From Rhododendron vialii (lineage: Eukaryota; Streptophyta; Magnoliopsida; Ericales; Ericaceae), in contig NC_080559.1 of NCBI RefSeq assembly GCF_030253575.1, positions 5,106,501-5,170,500 on the forward strand: 64,000 nucleotides of DNA, read 5' to 3'. The stretch's first letter is position 1; each line of letters starts with the position of its first letter. The notes under the pieces are model-generated. The model searched no databases. It saw only the letters and a program-made list of their open reading frames with translations, and had not been told where the DNA came from. Shown piece after piece: positions 24,494-36,302 of this stretch. The position numbers and the translations under genes were made by a program.

Positions 24494-25057
24494 GGGCATC
24501 TCCATTTGATTCTTTAAAACTATTTGAAAAGAGTGCGCTATATGACAAAATGTATCAGTAATTGGACCCAAAATGTAGAGCGATGCAGAGCGGCCGGATA
24601 TAATCTAGACAATCTACGACTTGAATCTTAATCGAGGAGGTTCAGATTTATATGCGATTTGTATACGCTCAGATTCGATCCGAGCCATCCGTGCCAAGAT
24701 GAACCACCAGATTGGTCGCTCAGCACCCGCTCGGCGGCATCCGAGGTCCCCAAAATCGAGTGGTAGAGGTTTGTTAGGAAAAAATGGAAAAAAGGGTATA
24801 CATTTGAAGGTGTTTTTTTGTAGTGGTACTCAAGAGGACAAAAAAGTAGGGGGAAAAAGACAAACAATGCACCTTTTGCATGTATGCATCATTTTTTGTC
24901 TGTAAACAGGGTGGTGACAGATAACTATAATCCTAAATGCGATGTACTGTTTTTATATTATCTATTGAAATGATTAAAGTATCAAATAGAGCAACAAAAT
25001 ATATCAAAATTCTTGTTATCTACGAAAAATCCGAGACTCTTAGGGTTAGAGATGCTC
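24494..25057. mobile_element. Candidate PIF/Harbinger-like non-autonomous element
   Basis: Left end gggcatctccatt, right end (reverse complement) gagcatctctaac, flanked on both sides by TTA (24491-24493, 25058-25060), the classic Harbinger target-site duplication. The inverted repeats are short and diverged, so this is moderate evidence only. Confidence 0.5.
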
Positions 25058-25643
25058 TTAAAAAGATCGGGAAGGAGTCGGTGGGGGGCATTCGCACATA
25101 TGGCAATTTATAACAAATTACAACTTGCTTTTGAAATTCTTGGATTTTAACTGAATTCGTCTATCAATATTCTCCATACCCGCGAGTTAGAACTTTATCG
25201 GGCTTCTAGCTCCAATCCCTTGTACCGATGAGGTTTTGATTCGGACACTCCCGACCGTTGAATAAAAAAGAAGAAGAAGAGGTTTTGAGAAGTTCTGGGT
25301 TCGAATAGATTGGGTAGAGACTAAGAGCTACTAAGATACATGCATCTGGATTATTAATCCACAATTTCATATGCTAATATTAGAAGGAATTTAAATACCA
25401 AATCCCCTCCATTATCAGTAGTTTTTGTTTTATCTGGTCCATTATCCATAGTTGGGTAGATGAGATATATCATTAGCCGCAATAAATTACATACATCCAG
25501 CTGGAAGTGATGTTTTCCAGGGCATTATCTCAGTCTTCTTCTGTGTAATTTGCACATTTTCTATCCCACCCCATGTGCTTGAATTTCTTCTAACACATGC
25601 CAAATAGTACCAAACTTGTGTTAGGTAGGAGGCAATGTCTGGG
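25058..25643. other. Intergenic DNA
   Basis: No gene recognised; nothing structured beyond a short GAA run near 25270. Confidence 0.4.
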
Positions 25644-25946
25644 TAGGGCAGCAAATGAGTTGAGTTGAACCGAGCCAAGTTTTAAAGTGTTTGAGCTCAG
25701 CTCGTTCAAAACTAGCTCGAGCTTAGCCCAAATATCGAGGTCGGTCAAGCTCGGCTCCTTTAGGATCGAGGTGCTCGAGATCGGTTTGTTGGCTAAACGA
25801 GTCGATCTTTTATAAACGAGCTAAGTTACAACTAATTCAAGATCGGCACATTTACTTAAAACATGAGCTCAAGCTTGACTCGTTTACCAACGAGTTGGGC
25901 CGAGCCACGATTTGCTCGCAAACAACTCAGTTCGTTTGCAGTCCTA
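25644..25946. mobile_element. hAT-like MITE, GAGCCGAG family, copy 1
   Basis: Inverted ends tagggcagcaaatgagttga (left) and, reverse-complemented, taggactgcaaacgaactga (right). The interior is rich in GAGCTCG/CGAGC words, the signature of a widespread plant MITE family. The flanking 8 bp match only partly (4 of 8). A sister copy with better ends is at 33977-34308. Confidence 0.7.
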
Positions 25947-26771
25947 TTTTCGGTATTGGATTCATTGGAACAAATGTCCATGAAAGATAGGATACAAATA
26001 AAATACTAGGAGATACTGAATGGGTTAGATGGGAATCACAAATAAAATAATATAGGTACTTATCAAGAATAAAATGCATCTGCTTGTGCTTGCTTGATGA
26101 CGACGCAATTTGATCACGAGTCCATCTTACAATAGCTCCTATTTTAAGTATCACTTAGCCCAACACTAGTTAACACTATAATATACTGCAACTTTTTGGG
26201 TGATATGGATTAAGATGGAGTATCTTTGCGGCCAGGCGGCTCCAGGATTTTAGTTCGGAATTTTAGTTTTTTGTTGTTGTCGTGGTTTCAAGCTTGTCAA
26301 CATACTTTTATTTTATTTGTTGTACTTGTACTGTTAGACCCTTGAGATGTAGTAACAGATTCAGTTCGGACTATTTGTCTGGTTCCGCCATATTTCATTT
26401 CCTGCCTACAGGATGCTTGGCTTGGGCCGGGCATTAGTTGCTATGGTTTCTGGGTCCCTTCTGGGATCCACGGTGGGTGTAGAGCCCTTTTGGACGTGCC
26501 TAGATGAGGGAAAAAGGGTGTTGCACCAAGTTTCCCCCTCCTCCAACCTTTTCACTTAACAAAAAAGGCATCCGTATATAAATCTAGCGACCAATAATAA
26601 TAATAAGTCGTCATAACTTAACATTACCATAACCAAGAAAAGATATCAAAGAAATGAATTTGGAACAGTAGGGTTTAAGAGAAGTCCTTGAACAACAATA
26701 TTCATAACACCAACTGTAAGTGAGGAGAACTGGAATCAGTTTACACATGAATTTTCTCTGCTAATTGCCCA
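25947..26771. other. Intergenic DNA and probable R3H gene 3' UTR
   Basis: No gene recognised. The right part, next to the stop codon at 26772, should be the 3' UTR of the minus-strand R3H gene. Confidence 0.5.
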
Positions 26772-29700
26772 TTAATGGTCTTGGGAGTAATCAAAACTCA
26801 AAGTCTGCTGCCAGTAGGGTGCCTGCACAACCAGTCAAATAAATTGAAGTTAGTTCTGTTTTTGCAAAAGATGATACACAAGGACATCAGAATGCCCAAA
26901 GTGGTCTAGGCTCCAATGGCCGGAAAAGATTTAATAAGAGGTGAAATTGCTGCTGACTACCAAATTGAAGAAAGCAGTGCAATGAAGGATGAATAATAAA
27001 GTACCCTATCAAAAACATAACCAGATCAGTATGCTACCAGCAGAATGTTAAACAGCGTTTCCAGCTACCAATCTTTCAAGGATGCATTCCGTCAGGAAAC
27101 CTTGGCTAAGCCTTGAGGTAAATTCCCTCCGAAACCTTGGTTAAGCCATAAGGTAAACACACTAGGTTCAAACTTCCATGAGTAATCTTATCCATGACCA
27201 TCTCCAACTGCACAACATCTAAAATCTGACCATTTCTCATATGTAGATAGTGCAAAATATCAGATCCCCATAACATAAACATAATGCTGTTGGCATTATT
27301 GACAATGGGGACAGCTTATGAGGGATGAACTGGGAGGATTGGGGCTCGCAGGGACAACCACCTCACCAAAATGCTACTATTAGACCAGTGTTCCTCGTAA
27401 ATTGTTTCACAGTTTTAAGTTCGCCGCTTAAATTGTTGCGAAAATTATGGTATCCCAACCCCTGTATACATTTGCGTCCCCAAGGTTAGAATCTTGCAGC
27501 CGCCAATGTGTAACTCGTATATTCTTTCTAAAAATCATAACTACAGATAAAGAGATGGGAATGTCACCAATGCACGTGCAACTGTACACACAGCCATGAG
27601 GCAAGCCCAGTTTACCTCCTTGTATGCCTGCCCTACATGATTAGACCATATGTCAGCCCACCACAGCTGAACTAGTCACACTATCTCTACATGCCTCCTG
27701 ATAGGTGCGTAAATGTGCCTATTTACGCCCCTTAATTTACTCTTGTTATGTCCGTTTATTATATTATTTAGAGTTTGATATTCGTTTTCCTTGTTTTAGT
27801 TTCCACGGAACCGTTGGATAACAATCGGAGCTAAATTGAGAATTTTACCGGCGCCAATCGAATTAATTAAGAAAAGAGACCAAATTTATATTGGATATTT
27901 GAAGAAGAGAAGCGCTGTATAAAATTCCTAAGCTACTGGAATTGGACCCACTTAATTACCTACGGTGGAGAACTCTCGGCTAATATAAAAAAGAAAGCAA
28001 GGGTTTTGTTTAGGGATATCTGATCCCACGCAGAAACAAAGAACGGGGCAGCCATCACCACGCCTCGCGGATCACAGCCAAACCAGCAGCAGGAGCTTTG
28101 GGTTTTATTCATATGTTATTCATTCGAAAGCTTTTAGTTTGTTGTTCAATGGAGCTTTATTCTTGCCTGGTTATTTGTTCTAACTCCATGAGTGGCTAAA
28201 CTTCTTGACTAGGGTAATGAGGAGGTCTCTCCAAATAGTGTAGTTGTTAGATTTCTAGGGTTCTATATTCAACTTGATTGTATGACTTGATCGATTCGTA
28301 ACTTTTTATGAAGTTTATATTTTTCCAATATTCGAATGTGTTTGTATCCATGGTTTCAAGCACTGTCATACAATGATTTTTAATATTTCAGGATAGGCTT
28401 TGAGATAGACTATACGACGTGAGATGAATCGTGCCGTTGGTTAAATCCAATGAGACGATCTGTGCCGTGTTGAGATAGCCTATACGGAGTGCGAATCTTG
28501 ATTATCTTTTTGGGAATTATCGATAGGAATTGCTACCCTACGGTGATCTAGTTGAATGTTGAATATGAATCCTAGGTTTCGAAACAATTGCGTTACAGAG
28601 GGAGACTGAATCGGAAACCCTAGTCCCTTCTCTAATCAGTTTACAACTCTTTTAATTTGCTTACTAGTTTAGTTTTAGTTTAATCAAATCCAAATCAAAA
28701 TCCAACTTCTCTTTACCGAATTAAATTAGAAATTAATTGAAACTACTGCAACTTAGCTTTTTACTCCTTGCGGACCATCCTGGACTTAACCACTATTCTT
28801 CGGAATACTAGTTAATTCCTTGGTTTTATAAATTATATTTTTGGTAAGAAAACGACAGACCAAATTTTGGCCACCTCGAGCTAGGCCAAAGGGGCTACAA
28901 GTGCATGCTTGCCAAATCACCGTCCGCGAGGATCCACTCAGCCTCCCCTCCTCACAGCCACATGTCTCAAATTGATGCGGCTTACCTCTAGGTTATGAAG
29001 CACCAACACTCTTAGAGATTGTCGAATCCCTATCACCGTCGGAGACTTTAAGAGACATGCAATATGCTGGAGAGTGGAGACACGAGGGAACACATATGGT
29101 GGGACATGCCACGTGGTGTGTCCATTAAATTTTAATTGTTTTCCGATGGGATACGCCAGGGACACACATGGGTACACGGCGGGTGATTTTATATGCTTTA
29201 AAAGCTTTTCCAGGATAAAATACTAATAACCGCAAAAGTACTGGCCGAAAAGTTTTATGTAAAACATGTGTATGCATATACACATACTTCATCGGCCGAT
29301 AATGCATATGATAGGAGTCCTCACCAAAATATTTAGTGGTTACAATGTATGTTTGCAGAGATAAAAAGTTACTTTTAAAAAACTAATGTGCCACTGCACC
29401 ACATGCATGCAAAGGTGCCCGTTTTGACCAAAGAGAGGCCATGATGTGGCACCTTGGAAGCAATGACATACCTGTGCCGAAGCTCTTCTGCAGCTCTCTT
29501 GATATAGCCCCCGGGGCTTATTGACTTATTGTACCTACCGACCATAGTTGTTAAAAACCCACGATACACGATACGTATTCCATCATGTATCATTTTTGTA
29601 TAAAAATCCTTCAATACGACCGCGTACGATTTATACGCGTATCATAATTCTGTACATATCCTACGATTACTTATTTGAAAAAAGTCGGACCTTATTTCAA

Positions 29701-32700
29701 GAAGCGGAACTCCAAATGCATTAATCTAAGCCGTTTGATCAAATTATGGCATTTTTCAAACCATTTGATAGAAATTCAACCTCAATGTAGGTCTTGTATA
29801 AAAGAAAGAACCATACTTCGATTGTTTCTTTTCTAACAAAAGCAACATAAAGCCTTAATGTAATAGGCCCCAGTTGAGAGATTTAAAATTTTTCATCTTA
29901 ATTTTTTTTTTTTAAATGTAAGCATAGTTTGTTGGTGTTATTAGGTGTATCTACTTCTTAATTATATTTTAATTATGATTAACGTTGTTGAAACATAAAC
30001 TAAATTTCATATTTTGACAAAGCTCCAATTGATAAAACCCAAATATGATAGATATTATCAAAAAAGATATAATATCTAGTTTTTAGAAACTCTAAAATAT
30101 CTAGCTCTAGAATATCCTTGTGAAATATCTAGAGTAATTTGTGAGAATTAGTCTCATGTGTATCTTGTATGAAAATATCTTTGTACTAGAGTCATCCATA
30201 GAGTAGTACAAATAGCGATAGTTCTAACCATTTTGTACCAAGCCAAAAAAAAGTTTGTGTTCAAGTGTAATACAAATACTCTCATTCCCCACTTTCGTCT
30301 TTAGTATTCTCCCTCTTCCAAAAATATTGTCCAACTACACAATAGAAACTCCTACTCTTCCAACAATACGTATCTCAAGATACACGGTACATACCTCGAT
30401 ACGAACTATACAAGTGAAAAAACGATACACGATACGTATCCTGATTTGAAAACATTGCTACCGACTACTGCCCCTAAGGCTTCTGATGAGAAACCTTCGA
30501 ATTGTCAAACCAAAGGGGTTGAACTACCTTCAACCCAAGCAAAGGGGAGTCGTGCTCAGTTGAGCTGGTTCCCTAAGTTACCCCATAAAAAGGTTCCATA
30601 CGCATGCAGAGGGGCTCTCCTTCAACCATTTCTTATTCTGCGGGTATATCTTCCCTCCCCCACACCATCTTCCTCTCAACCAATTCATTTCTGCCTCTAA
30701 TTTCCACAATTAGAATGGTATCAAACACTTAACAAAATCAGCAACTCTTCTTCACTGACAACAAAAGAAGCAGCAATAGTAACAACAGCTCAAGGCACAC
30801 TAAGAGACAGCTAAAAACCCCTACCATCAGCTAAATTACATTGATTAATAACGCATTCGAGCACATCTTTTTAAATGTAATTAGCTTATGGGACAATTTT
30901 TAAACCATAATGCATTCGCATGAGCAAGACGTAGCTTTTTACCCGCATTGAACTAGAAACATCAAGGCCATAGCATGGACTCAAAACATGTTCGGATTCT
31001 AGAGTTTAGACATACCAGCTCCTAGCTATAATGGGGGTTATGCCATCTAGCATGTACTCTCTGTGCCATAAGATACCAATTTCGACAGAAGCACACATTT
31101 GAAGAACCGATTTTGTTAAATCCCATGATTAGCATGCATGTCGGGTGCTCAACATGCACAATATACTTGATAGTCTCGGGCATGAAAGAAGGTGCAATAA
31201 ATTGGGAGTCTATGAACAGCATATTTTACCTGAAAAACAGCATGCATGAATTGATCATAAGACTGAGCATACATCATAGCAGAAGAAGGCCACTGCATAT
31301 AGACGGCATCCCCAGATGTCTGATTTAATCCAGCCATAGAGAAAGGCCTCATAACAGGTGTCCTATAGTTTATGGAAGCTTGGGTTCTACGCATCTGACC
31401 TAACTGAGGAAAACCGTTGCAGTACTGCACAGGAGCTTGAAAATTCTGCATATCGAAGGGCGCCAACTTAAAGCTTTCATAATTAATAGTTTTCGCATAC
31501 CTGCATCAATTAAACAACGAATAAGCTAGGCTGATGGGACCACTTTTCCTTACACTCATTCCAAGTTAGGAATTCACTATGGGTGCCAATGGACGGATGC
31601 AACCTTATATGAAGCCCAACCCCTAACAGTGAAATATGGAAACACAAATTCACACCTAGCCTGAGTGAAATTCATCAACCAAACGCAAAACCCATTCATT
31701 TCCCAATTTCCAATTCGGAAAAACTTTAGAAAAGAAACATTTTACTAGATAATATCCGTAGGTTACGTGTAATGTACAGAAAATGGCTATAACATTACTT
31801 GTCATTTCCAACTATTGCCAAAAACAAGTGACTACCCATGACATCACTAGGACAAATAACTTGGTAGAAGATGTTTAAGTTTGAAACCAAATAAATTAGA
31901 AACATAGCATACAGAAAAACCATAAAATTTTGTTACTCAAGCAAGCTGATAATAAATAGGATAGACCTGCTCTGAAAGGGATCCAAAGCCCAACCCCATA
32001 TCTGAAACAGATAGTGAACAAAAATTTAAACTCTTGTATATATGAGATGCTATACTAGTTTCATAAACAAAGAATTGCCATTTCTGTTGTGGATGCTTTC
32101 CCTAACCTCGACCACCAATATCCTCTCTCTGGGACAAATACATCACTTTTTACACTTAGAGTTAGAAGAGAAAGTCGATTAAGGATGTCTAGCAAATGGG
32201 GATGCCAAGCAAGTTACCAACCCAATAATTTGTGCATTCAAACTAAATAAAGGAACACATACCTTGTATAATTTCGGTCATAATCTGGGTCAATACGATC
32301 CTTCTCCTTGTCTCTAAAAACAGCAACCTGGGAAGAAGTACCACTGTCCCTGAAGCTGGGGGTTTTCTCTGTATCAATCATGGAATTCTTGCAGCCTCCA
32401 TTCTCATCTCCACTCAAACACATATTCTTCGTACCTAATGGAACCTGAAGCATGAAACCTTCTGACAAAGGTAAACTAGATCCACTGAAGATTCGAGCTC
32501 TTGCCCTGTCATACTCTTCCTTCCTCTCCTCCACAGTCCTTGCAGAATTTCCTTTGATTCCCTCTCCACTGGCTTGCTCTGAGAGAATTTTACTAGGCCT
32601 TGGCCTCATGACAATTTTAATCGGTTCATGTTTATCATTTTCCAACTGTTTACCAGGTATTTCAGATAAACAGGTTGCAGGGTATCTGCTATCTGCCAAT

Positions 32701-33694
32701 TTCTTAACCACAATTCTAGTACCCAGACCATCCGAGACATTATCCTGAACCATAGTCTGCAGACCATAATGTTGAGCAACACGGTGTGCCGCAAGACGAA
32801 GGTATGAGGTGGGGAAATGTTGGAACTCAAACTGCTGCTGGTCGGAATTCTTCAGAAACTTCTGAACATCAAGTTCCATTCGCAGAACTAACATAAACGA
32901 ACATATAGATAACATAAATAACTACACATTAAATATCCATAAGCACATAAATATTTTTTAACTAACTACCATATAACCTACTAGGTATCCCAATTCCTAA
33001 GTTCCAGATACCAAAAGCTCTACGATTCAGCTGAAGACATACAACCACAACGGCTTGATATTTGAAAAAGAACACCCATCTAAAAGTTCAAAACCTGCAA
33101 ATGTCGCTTACATATCCGTTTGGACCTGAACTAGTTATTGGTCCCTGAGCAAGTCCACCCGTTGGTGCCAAAATGGCATTGCCAAAGTCATTTTTTTCCA
33201 GCTTGCTACAGTGTCAAAAAGCCAATAAAGATAGCAATATCGCTGCACCGCTTTGGTGCCATTTTAGCACAATCTCAAATCCATATTGTTGAATTAAACT
33301 CATCCCATTTTTCGATCACAGGATTTGGCACATGGGTTGACTTGCTCTGAGAATGTCAACCCCAACTTCATTGCCCTCCAAAACCCTAACCCTAATCCAT
33401 ACCAACCTATACAACCAGTCAGAAGTACCTGTATTACCCGTCCCACATCGAAGAAAATATAGAAAACAAAAAACCCAAATTCAAAAGTCTAGGAAGTAAC
33501 AGATGACCGAAATTTCAGATACATGCCAAAAAACCAAAAAACAAAGGAGCTATGACAGGAGAAATTAGGGCGAAATTGAAAACAGAAAAAAAGGACTCAC
33601 TGGTGAGACGATGACAAGGGTTTTGAAGAGCCTCAACCAAGAAAGGATCGACAGCGACCACTCCATCGTTTATGGTTGGTGGAGCTGAATCCAT
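26772..33694 (-). CDS. R3H and SUZ domain RNA-binding protein
   Basis: Predicted cytosolic single-stranded nucleic-acid binding protein, related to the plant R3H proteins of the At2g40960 type. Four coding exons, minus strand: 33601-33694, 32263-32887, 31230-31500, 26772-26822; frame is continuous and gives 346 residues. The N-terminus DPFLVEALQNPCHRLT precedes the R3H motif (R62-LAA-H66, in SYLRLAAHRVAQHYGL). A basic SUZ-like segment runs from about 105 to 166 (IKIVMRPRP ... EEYDRARARIF). The C-terminus is rich in Gln, Met and Tyr and ends APYWQQTLSFDYSQDH. The tiny 51-nt last exon lies 4.4 kb away but fits in phase and resembles the family C-terminus. Which RNAs it binds cannot be inferred. 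Confidence 0.9.
27699..28873 (+). mobile_element. Solo LTR of a Ty3/gypsy (Tat-like) retrotransposon
   Basis: Begins TGATAGGTGCGTAAATGTGC and ends near ccaaattttggcca, about 1175 bp, with a TATA-like taatataaaaaag near 27980. The words atgagtggctaaacttcttg and ccaaattttggc resemble LTR and LTR/PBS-junction sequence of plant Tat-lineage elements (from memory). Flanking 5-mers cctcc and cctcg agree at four of five positions. No internal coding region is adjacent, so it is a solo LTR. The right boundary is uncertain by about 15 bp. Confidence 0.5.
29543..30457. mobile_element. Non-autonomous hAT-like element (915 bp)
   Basis: A perfect 8-bp target-site duplication, ctaccgac, lies at 29535-29542 and 30458-30465. 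The ends are short inverted repeats (catagttgttaaaaac against caatgttttcaaatc), followed by subterminal inverted arrays of cgatacacgatacgtat. No transposase frame is present. The element is inside the long intron of the R3H gene. Confidence 0.8.
31501..32262 (-). other. R3H gene intron 2
   Basis: 762-bp intron with GT-AG borders on the minus strand; no inserted element or second gene seen. Confidence 0.7.
32888..33600 (-). other. R3H gene intron 1 with telo-box-like motif
   Basis: 713-bp intron. It carries aaaccctaaccctaatcc near 33381, matching the plant telo-box core AAACCCTAA, common in 5' regions of growth-related genes. Confidence 0.6.
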
Positions 33695-33976
33695 GGCGTT
33701 GGGTCTTTGTTTATATATACATGTTTATATGTATATCAGTTTCCGTCGCCGCCTCCTCCTTGGGGGAAGAGGTTTAAGAAGAAGAAGAAGAAACTTCCCT
33801 CTTCTTCTGCATTCAGATGGAGAATTTCCTCACTGTCTCCATTTATTATCCCAGCTCCCAGGGGAAAAGTCCGCAACGAACCCAACCGAAGGAAGAATGA
33901 TGCACAGCGAATGTTTGTTGGAAATCAAAAAAATAAATGTCTGTTGTTATTCTTTCCTGAACGGGGCCGACGCGGG
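33695..33976 (-). promoter_or_regulatory. Probable 5' UTR/promoter of the R3H gene
   Basis: Minus-strand sequence upstream of the ATG has TATATATAAAC only about 16-26 bp before the start codon, plus a (GAA)n tract at 33777-33791. If the TATA-like motif is used the leader would be almost absent, so it may not be the real TATA box. Confidence 0.35.
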
Positions 33977-34308
33977 TAGGGCTACAAAAATGAGCTGCCT
34001 CGGAGCAGCACGAGGCTCGGCTCGTTAGGGATGGAAAGGTTTAGCTCGACTTGAGGCTTAGACTCGTTCAATAATTGAGTTGAGCTCGAATTTGAGTTTT
34101 GGACTCGTTTTGTAAATGAACCGGACATGACACTCTAAAGTTTGACTTGAAAAAATAGGTTTGGTTCATTTATAGAAGCTTGTTAAGTATAAATGAATTG
34201 GACTCAACTAATTTATAGTCGAGTCAAGATTGAGCTCGAGCTTCTAGTTTGTTGAATCGAACTTGAATATAACAAAGTTCGGCTCAGCTCATCTCGTTCG
34301 TAGCCCTA
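33977..34308. mobile_element. hAT-like MITE, GAGCCGAG family, copy 2
   Basis: Ends tagggctacaaaaatgagct and, reverse-complemented, tagggctacgaacgagatga. Flanking 8-mers gacgcggg (33969-33976) and gatgcggg (34309-34316) match at seven of eight, fitting a hAT target-site duplication. The interior is rich in GAGCTCG and GACTCG words. It is close to the R3H gene's 5' end. Confidence 0.85.
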
Positions 34309-34377
34309 GATGCGGGCAGATACGGAATTCGGGAATCAGAGACGGGATGGTGAAGAAATAATTTCCGAGCCGGACCC

Positions 34378-34660
34378 ATGGTAGGTCTGCCATTGTTTGT
34401 AAGTTCTATTATTTCCATTTGACAAGAGTGATGAAATATCAATGCAAAAGTTGTTTTCTATTTGTAGGTTGGGAAATGATTTCCACACTTCTCTTATCTT
34501 TTACACTTTCTTTTTTGTCATTATGTATGTAAAATTACTAACTTGTCCTTTCTTCTACATCCACTTTTTAATTTCTCGTGAATAAAAGCCAAAAAAAAAG
34601 AAGGTGCAATGAGTAAAAGGAAAATGTGAAAATAATTTCTCCTGTGTAAGTTCTCGTTGA
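34378..34660 (+). repeat. Direct repeat A (283 bp) with nested MITE
   Basis: About 90% alike by eye to 38439-38723, in the same orientation. Both start atggtaggtc, share tattatttccatttgac and cgtgaataaaagc, and end taagttctcgttga. Inside is a smaller inverted-repeat MITE with ends like ggagaaatgattttcacac. Confidence 0.85.
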
Positions 34661-34828
34661 AACCCATAAATTTATTAATAATTTTACAGAATTTTCATCT
34701 TCATCTGACAAATAGTGATAAGAAAATATACACAATCCATGCAACAACTATAAAAGACCACGTTCGTTTTTCGTTTTGGGATTTTCGGTAATGAGTGGAG
34801 AAAGATAGATAGAGAAATGAAAGTAATA

Positions 34829-35042
34829 CTCCCCCGTCCCAAAATATTTTTTGGCCCGCCAAACAAGAACGTAAAAATAATAAAAATTTTGTAGAAAAAA
34901 TTCAAATTTTTTTTCAACAATTTACCAGATATCGACAAGTTCTTTTAATTTATGAAATACATTTGACTTTTTTTTAAAAATAAATGCATTATTTTTTAGT
35001 TTTCGTTTCACGGACCGGACAAACATTTTGGGTCGGAGGCAG
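34829..35042. mobile_element. Stowaway-like MITE
   Basis: Left end ctcccccgtcccaaaatatt, right end ttttgggtcggaggcag, TA on both sides (34827-34828 and 35043-35044). 214 bp, AT-rich interior. Confidence 0.75.
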
Positions 35043-35109
35043 TAATTGTTTAAAATTTTTATTGGGAACGGTTAGCATAGAGATAATTCCAAATCCAAAA
35101 TTCCCAAAA

Positions 35110-35790
35110 TATTTCGCGGCCAAATGTAATTTCAAGCGGTCTAGGGTAATTAAAAGCGGTCAAGTGTAATTCCACGCGGCCAAGAGGCATACAAAACACC
35201 AAAGAATCGTTTATAGTGATCACGCTTTCAATATTTCGCAGCCAGATATAATTTCAAGCGGCCATAGGTAATTAAAAGCGGCCAAGTGTAATTCCGAGCG
35301 GCCAAAGCATGTAAAATACAAAACAATTGTTTATAGTGATCACGCTTTCAATATTCCGCGGCCAAATGCAATTTAAAGCGGCCAAGGGTAATTAAAAGCG
35401 GCTAAGTGTAATTCCGTGCGGCCTAGAGGGATTAAAATACAAAAGAATCGTTTATAGTGATCATGCCTTCATTATTCCGCGGCCAAATGCAATTTAAAGC
35501 GGCCAAGTGTAATTCCACGCGTCCAAGAGACATGTAAAATACGAAAGAATCGTTTATAGTGATCACGCTTTTAATATTGCGCGGCCAAATGCAATTTAAA
35601 CCGGTTAATAGTAATTAAAAGCGGCCAAGTATAGTTTCGCGCGGCTAAAAGGCATGTAAAACACGAAAAAACCATTTATACTGGTCACGCTTTCAATATT
35701 CAATATTCCGCGGCCAAATACAATTTCAAGCGTTTAAGGGTAATTAAAACCGGCCAATTGTAATTATACCCGGCCAAGAGGCTTGAAAAT
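35110..35790 (+). repeat. Higher-order tandem array (about 120-bp units with GCGGCCAA sub-repeats)
   Basis: Six consecutive units begin near 35110, 35231, 35351, 35471, 35575 and 35705. A typical unit has several diverged copies of gcggccaagtgtaatt spaced about 25-28 bp, then a unique spacer aatcgtttatagtgatcacg. Unit 4 has lost a sub-block; unit 5 is longer. No open frame runs through it, and no comparable array occurs elsewhere in the window. Confidence 0.9.
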
Positions 35791-36302
35791 GGTTTCAGAT
35801 ACGCAGATAACCCAACAGATTGTAGACATTGAATCGACGACAATGGGCGAAGTCAATCTGATCAACATTTGGCTCCCAATCCCATCTTCAGTTTCTAAGG
35901 TTAATACGGAAAATTATCACTCCATTTTCTTGTAATAACTGTTTGGTTGCACTTGCACATTATATGTTCGAATAAATGTCTATCAGAAAAATGGATTCCG
36001 ATTCAGTCCTGCTATCTTTTTTTCTCAATACGAATGTGTTCTGATTCTCTTGAAAACATTTCAAACGGTGAAAAGGGCACACAAAGGGTCCAATAGGACC
36101 GTCGAGTCCCTTTGGGGACTAGGGAGAATCGTAATCTTAACTATATTGTGTGGTCCAGAGTCCAGACTCACTTGGGTCGGTTAGCAGGTATACTTTATGA
36201 ACAATTATTTGGTTTTTTTTTTTGTTCCCAATTCTTGAACCATAAAATTGATCTTTTGCTGGATAACACTAAATGGAAAGAAGAAAAACAAAACATATGC
36301 GT
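35791..36302. other. Spacer between tandem array and kinase pseudogene
   Basis: No gene or repeat recognised. Confidence 0.5.

Larger units (their letters stand above)
26823..31229 (-). other. Intron 3 of the R3H gene, 4.4 kb, transposon-loaded
   Basis: Donor GT at 31228-31229 and acceptor AG at 26823-26824 on the minus strand. Contains a solo LTR and a hAT-like element (listed separately), plus a short direct repeat (gaaaccttgg, about 27097 and 27131). The stretches 26823-27698, 28874-29534 and 30466-31229 hold nothing I can name; frames of 60-85 codons there have no recognisable domains. Confidence 0.75.

Noticed and set aside
33379..33396. Telomeric repeat insertion
   Set aside because: Only about two CCCTAA units; better seen as a telo-box-like motif.
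35110..35790. CRISPR-like array
   Set aside because: Plant nuclear DNA, diverged units without unique spacers, and repeats that are nested; it is a tandem satellite.
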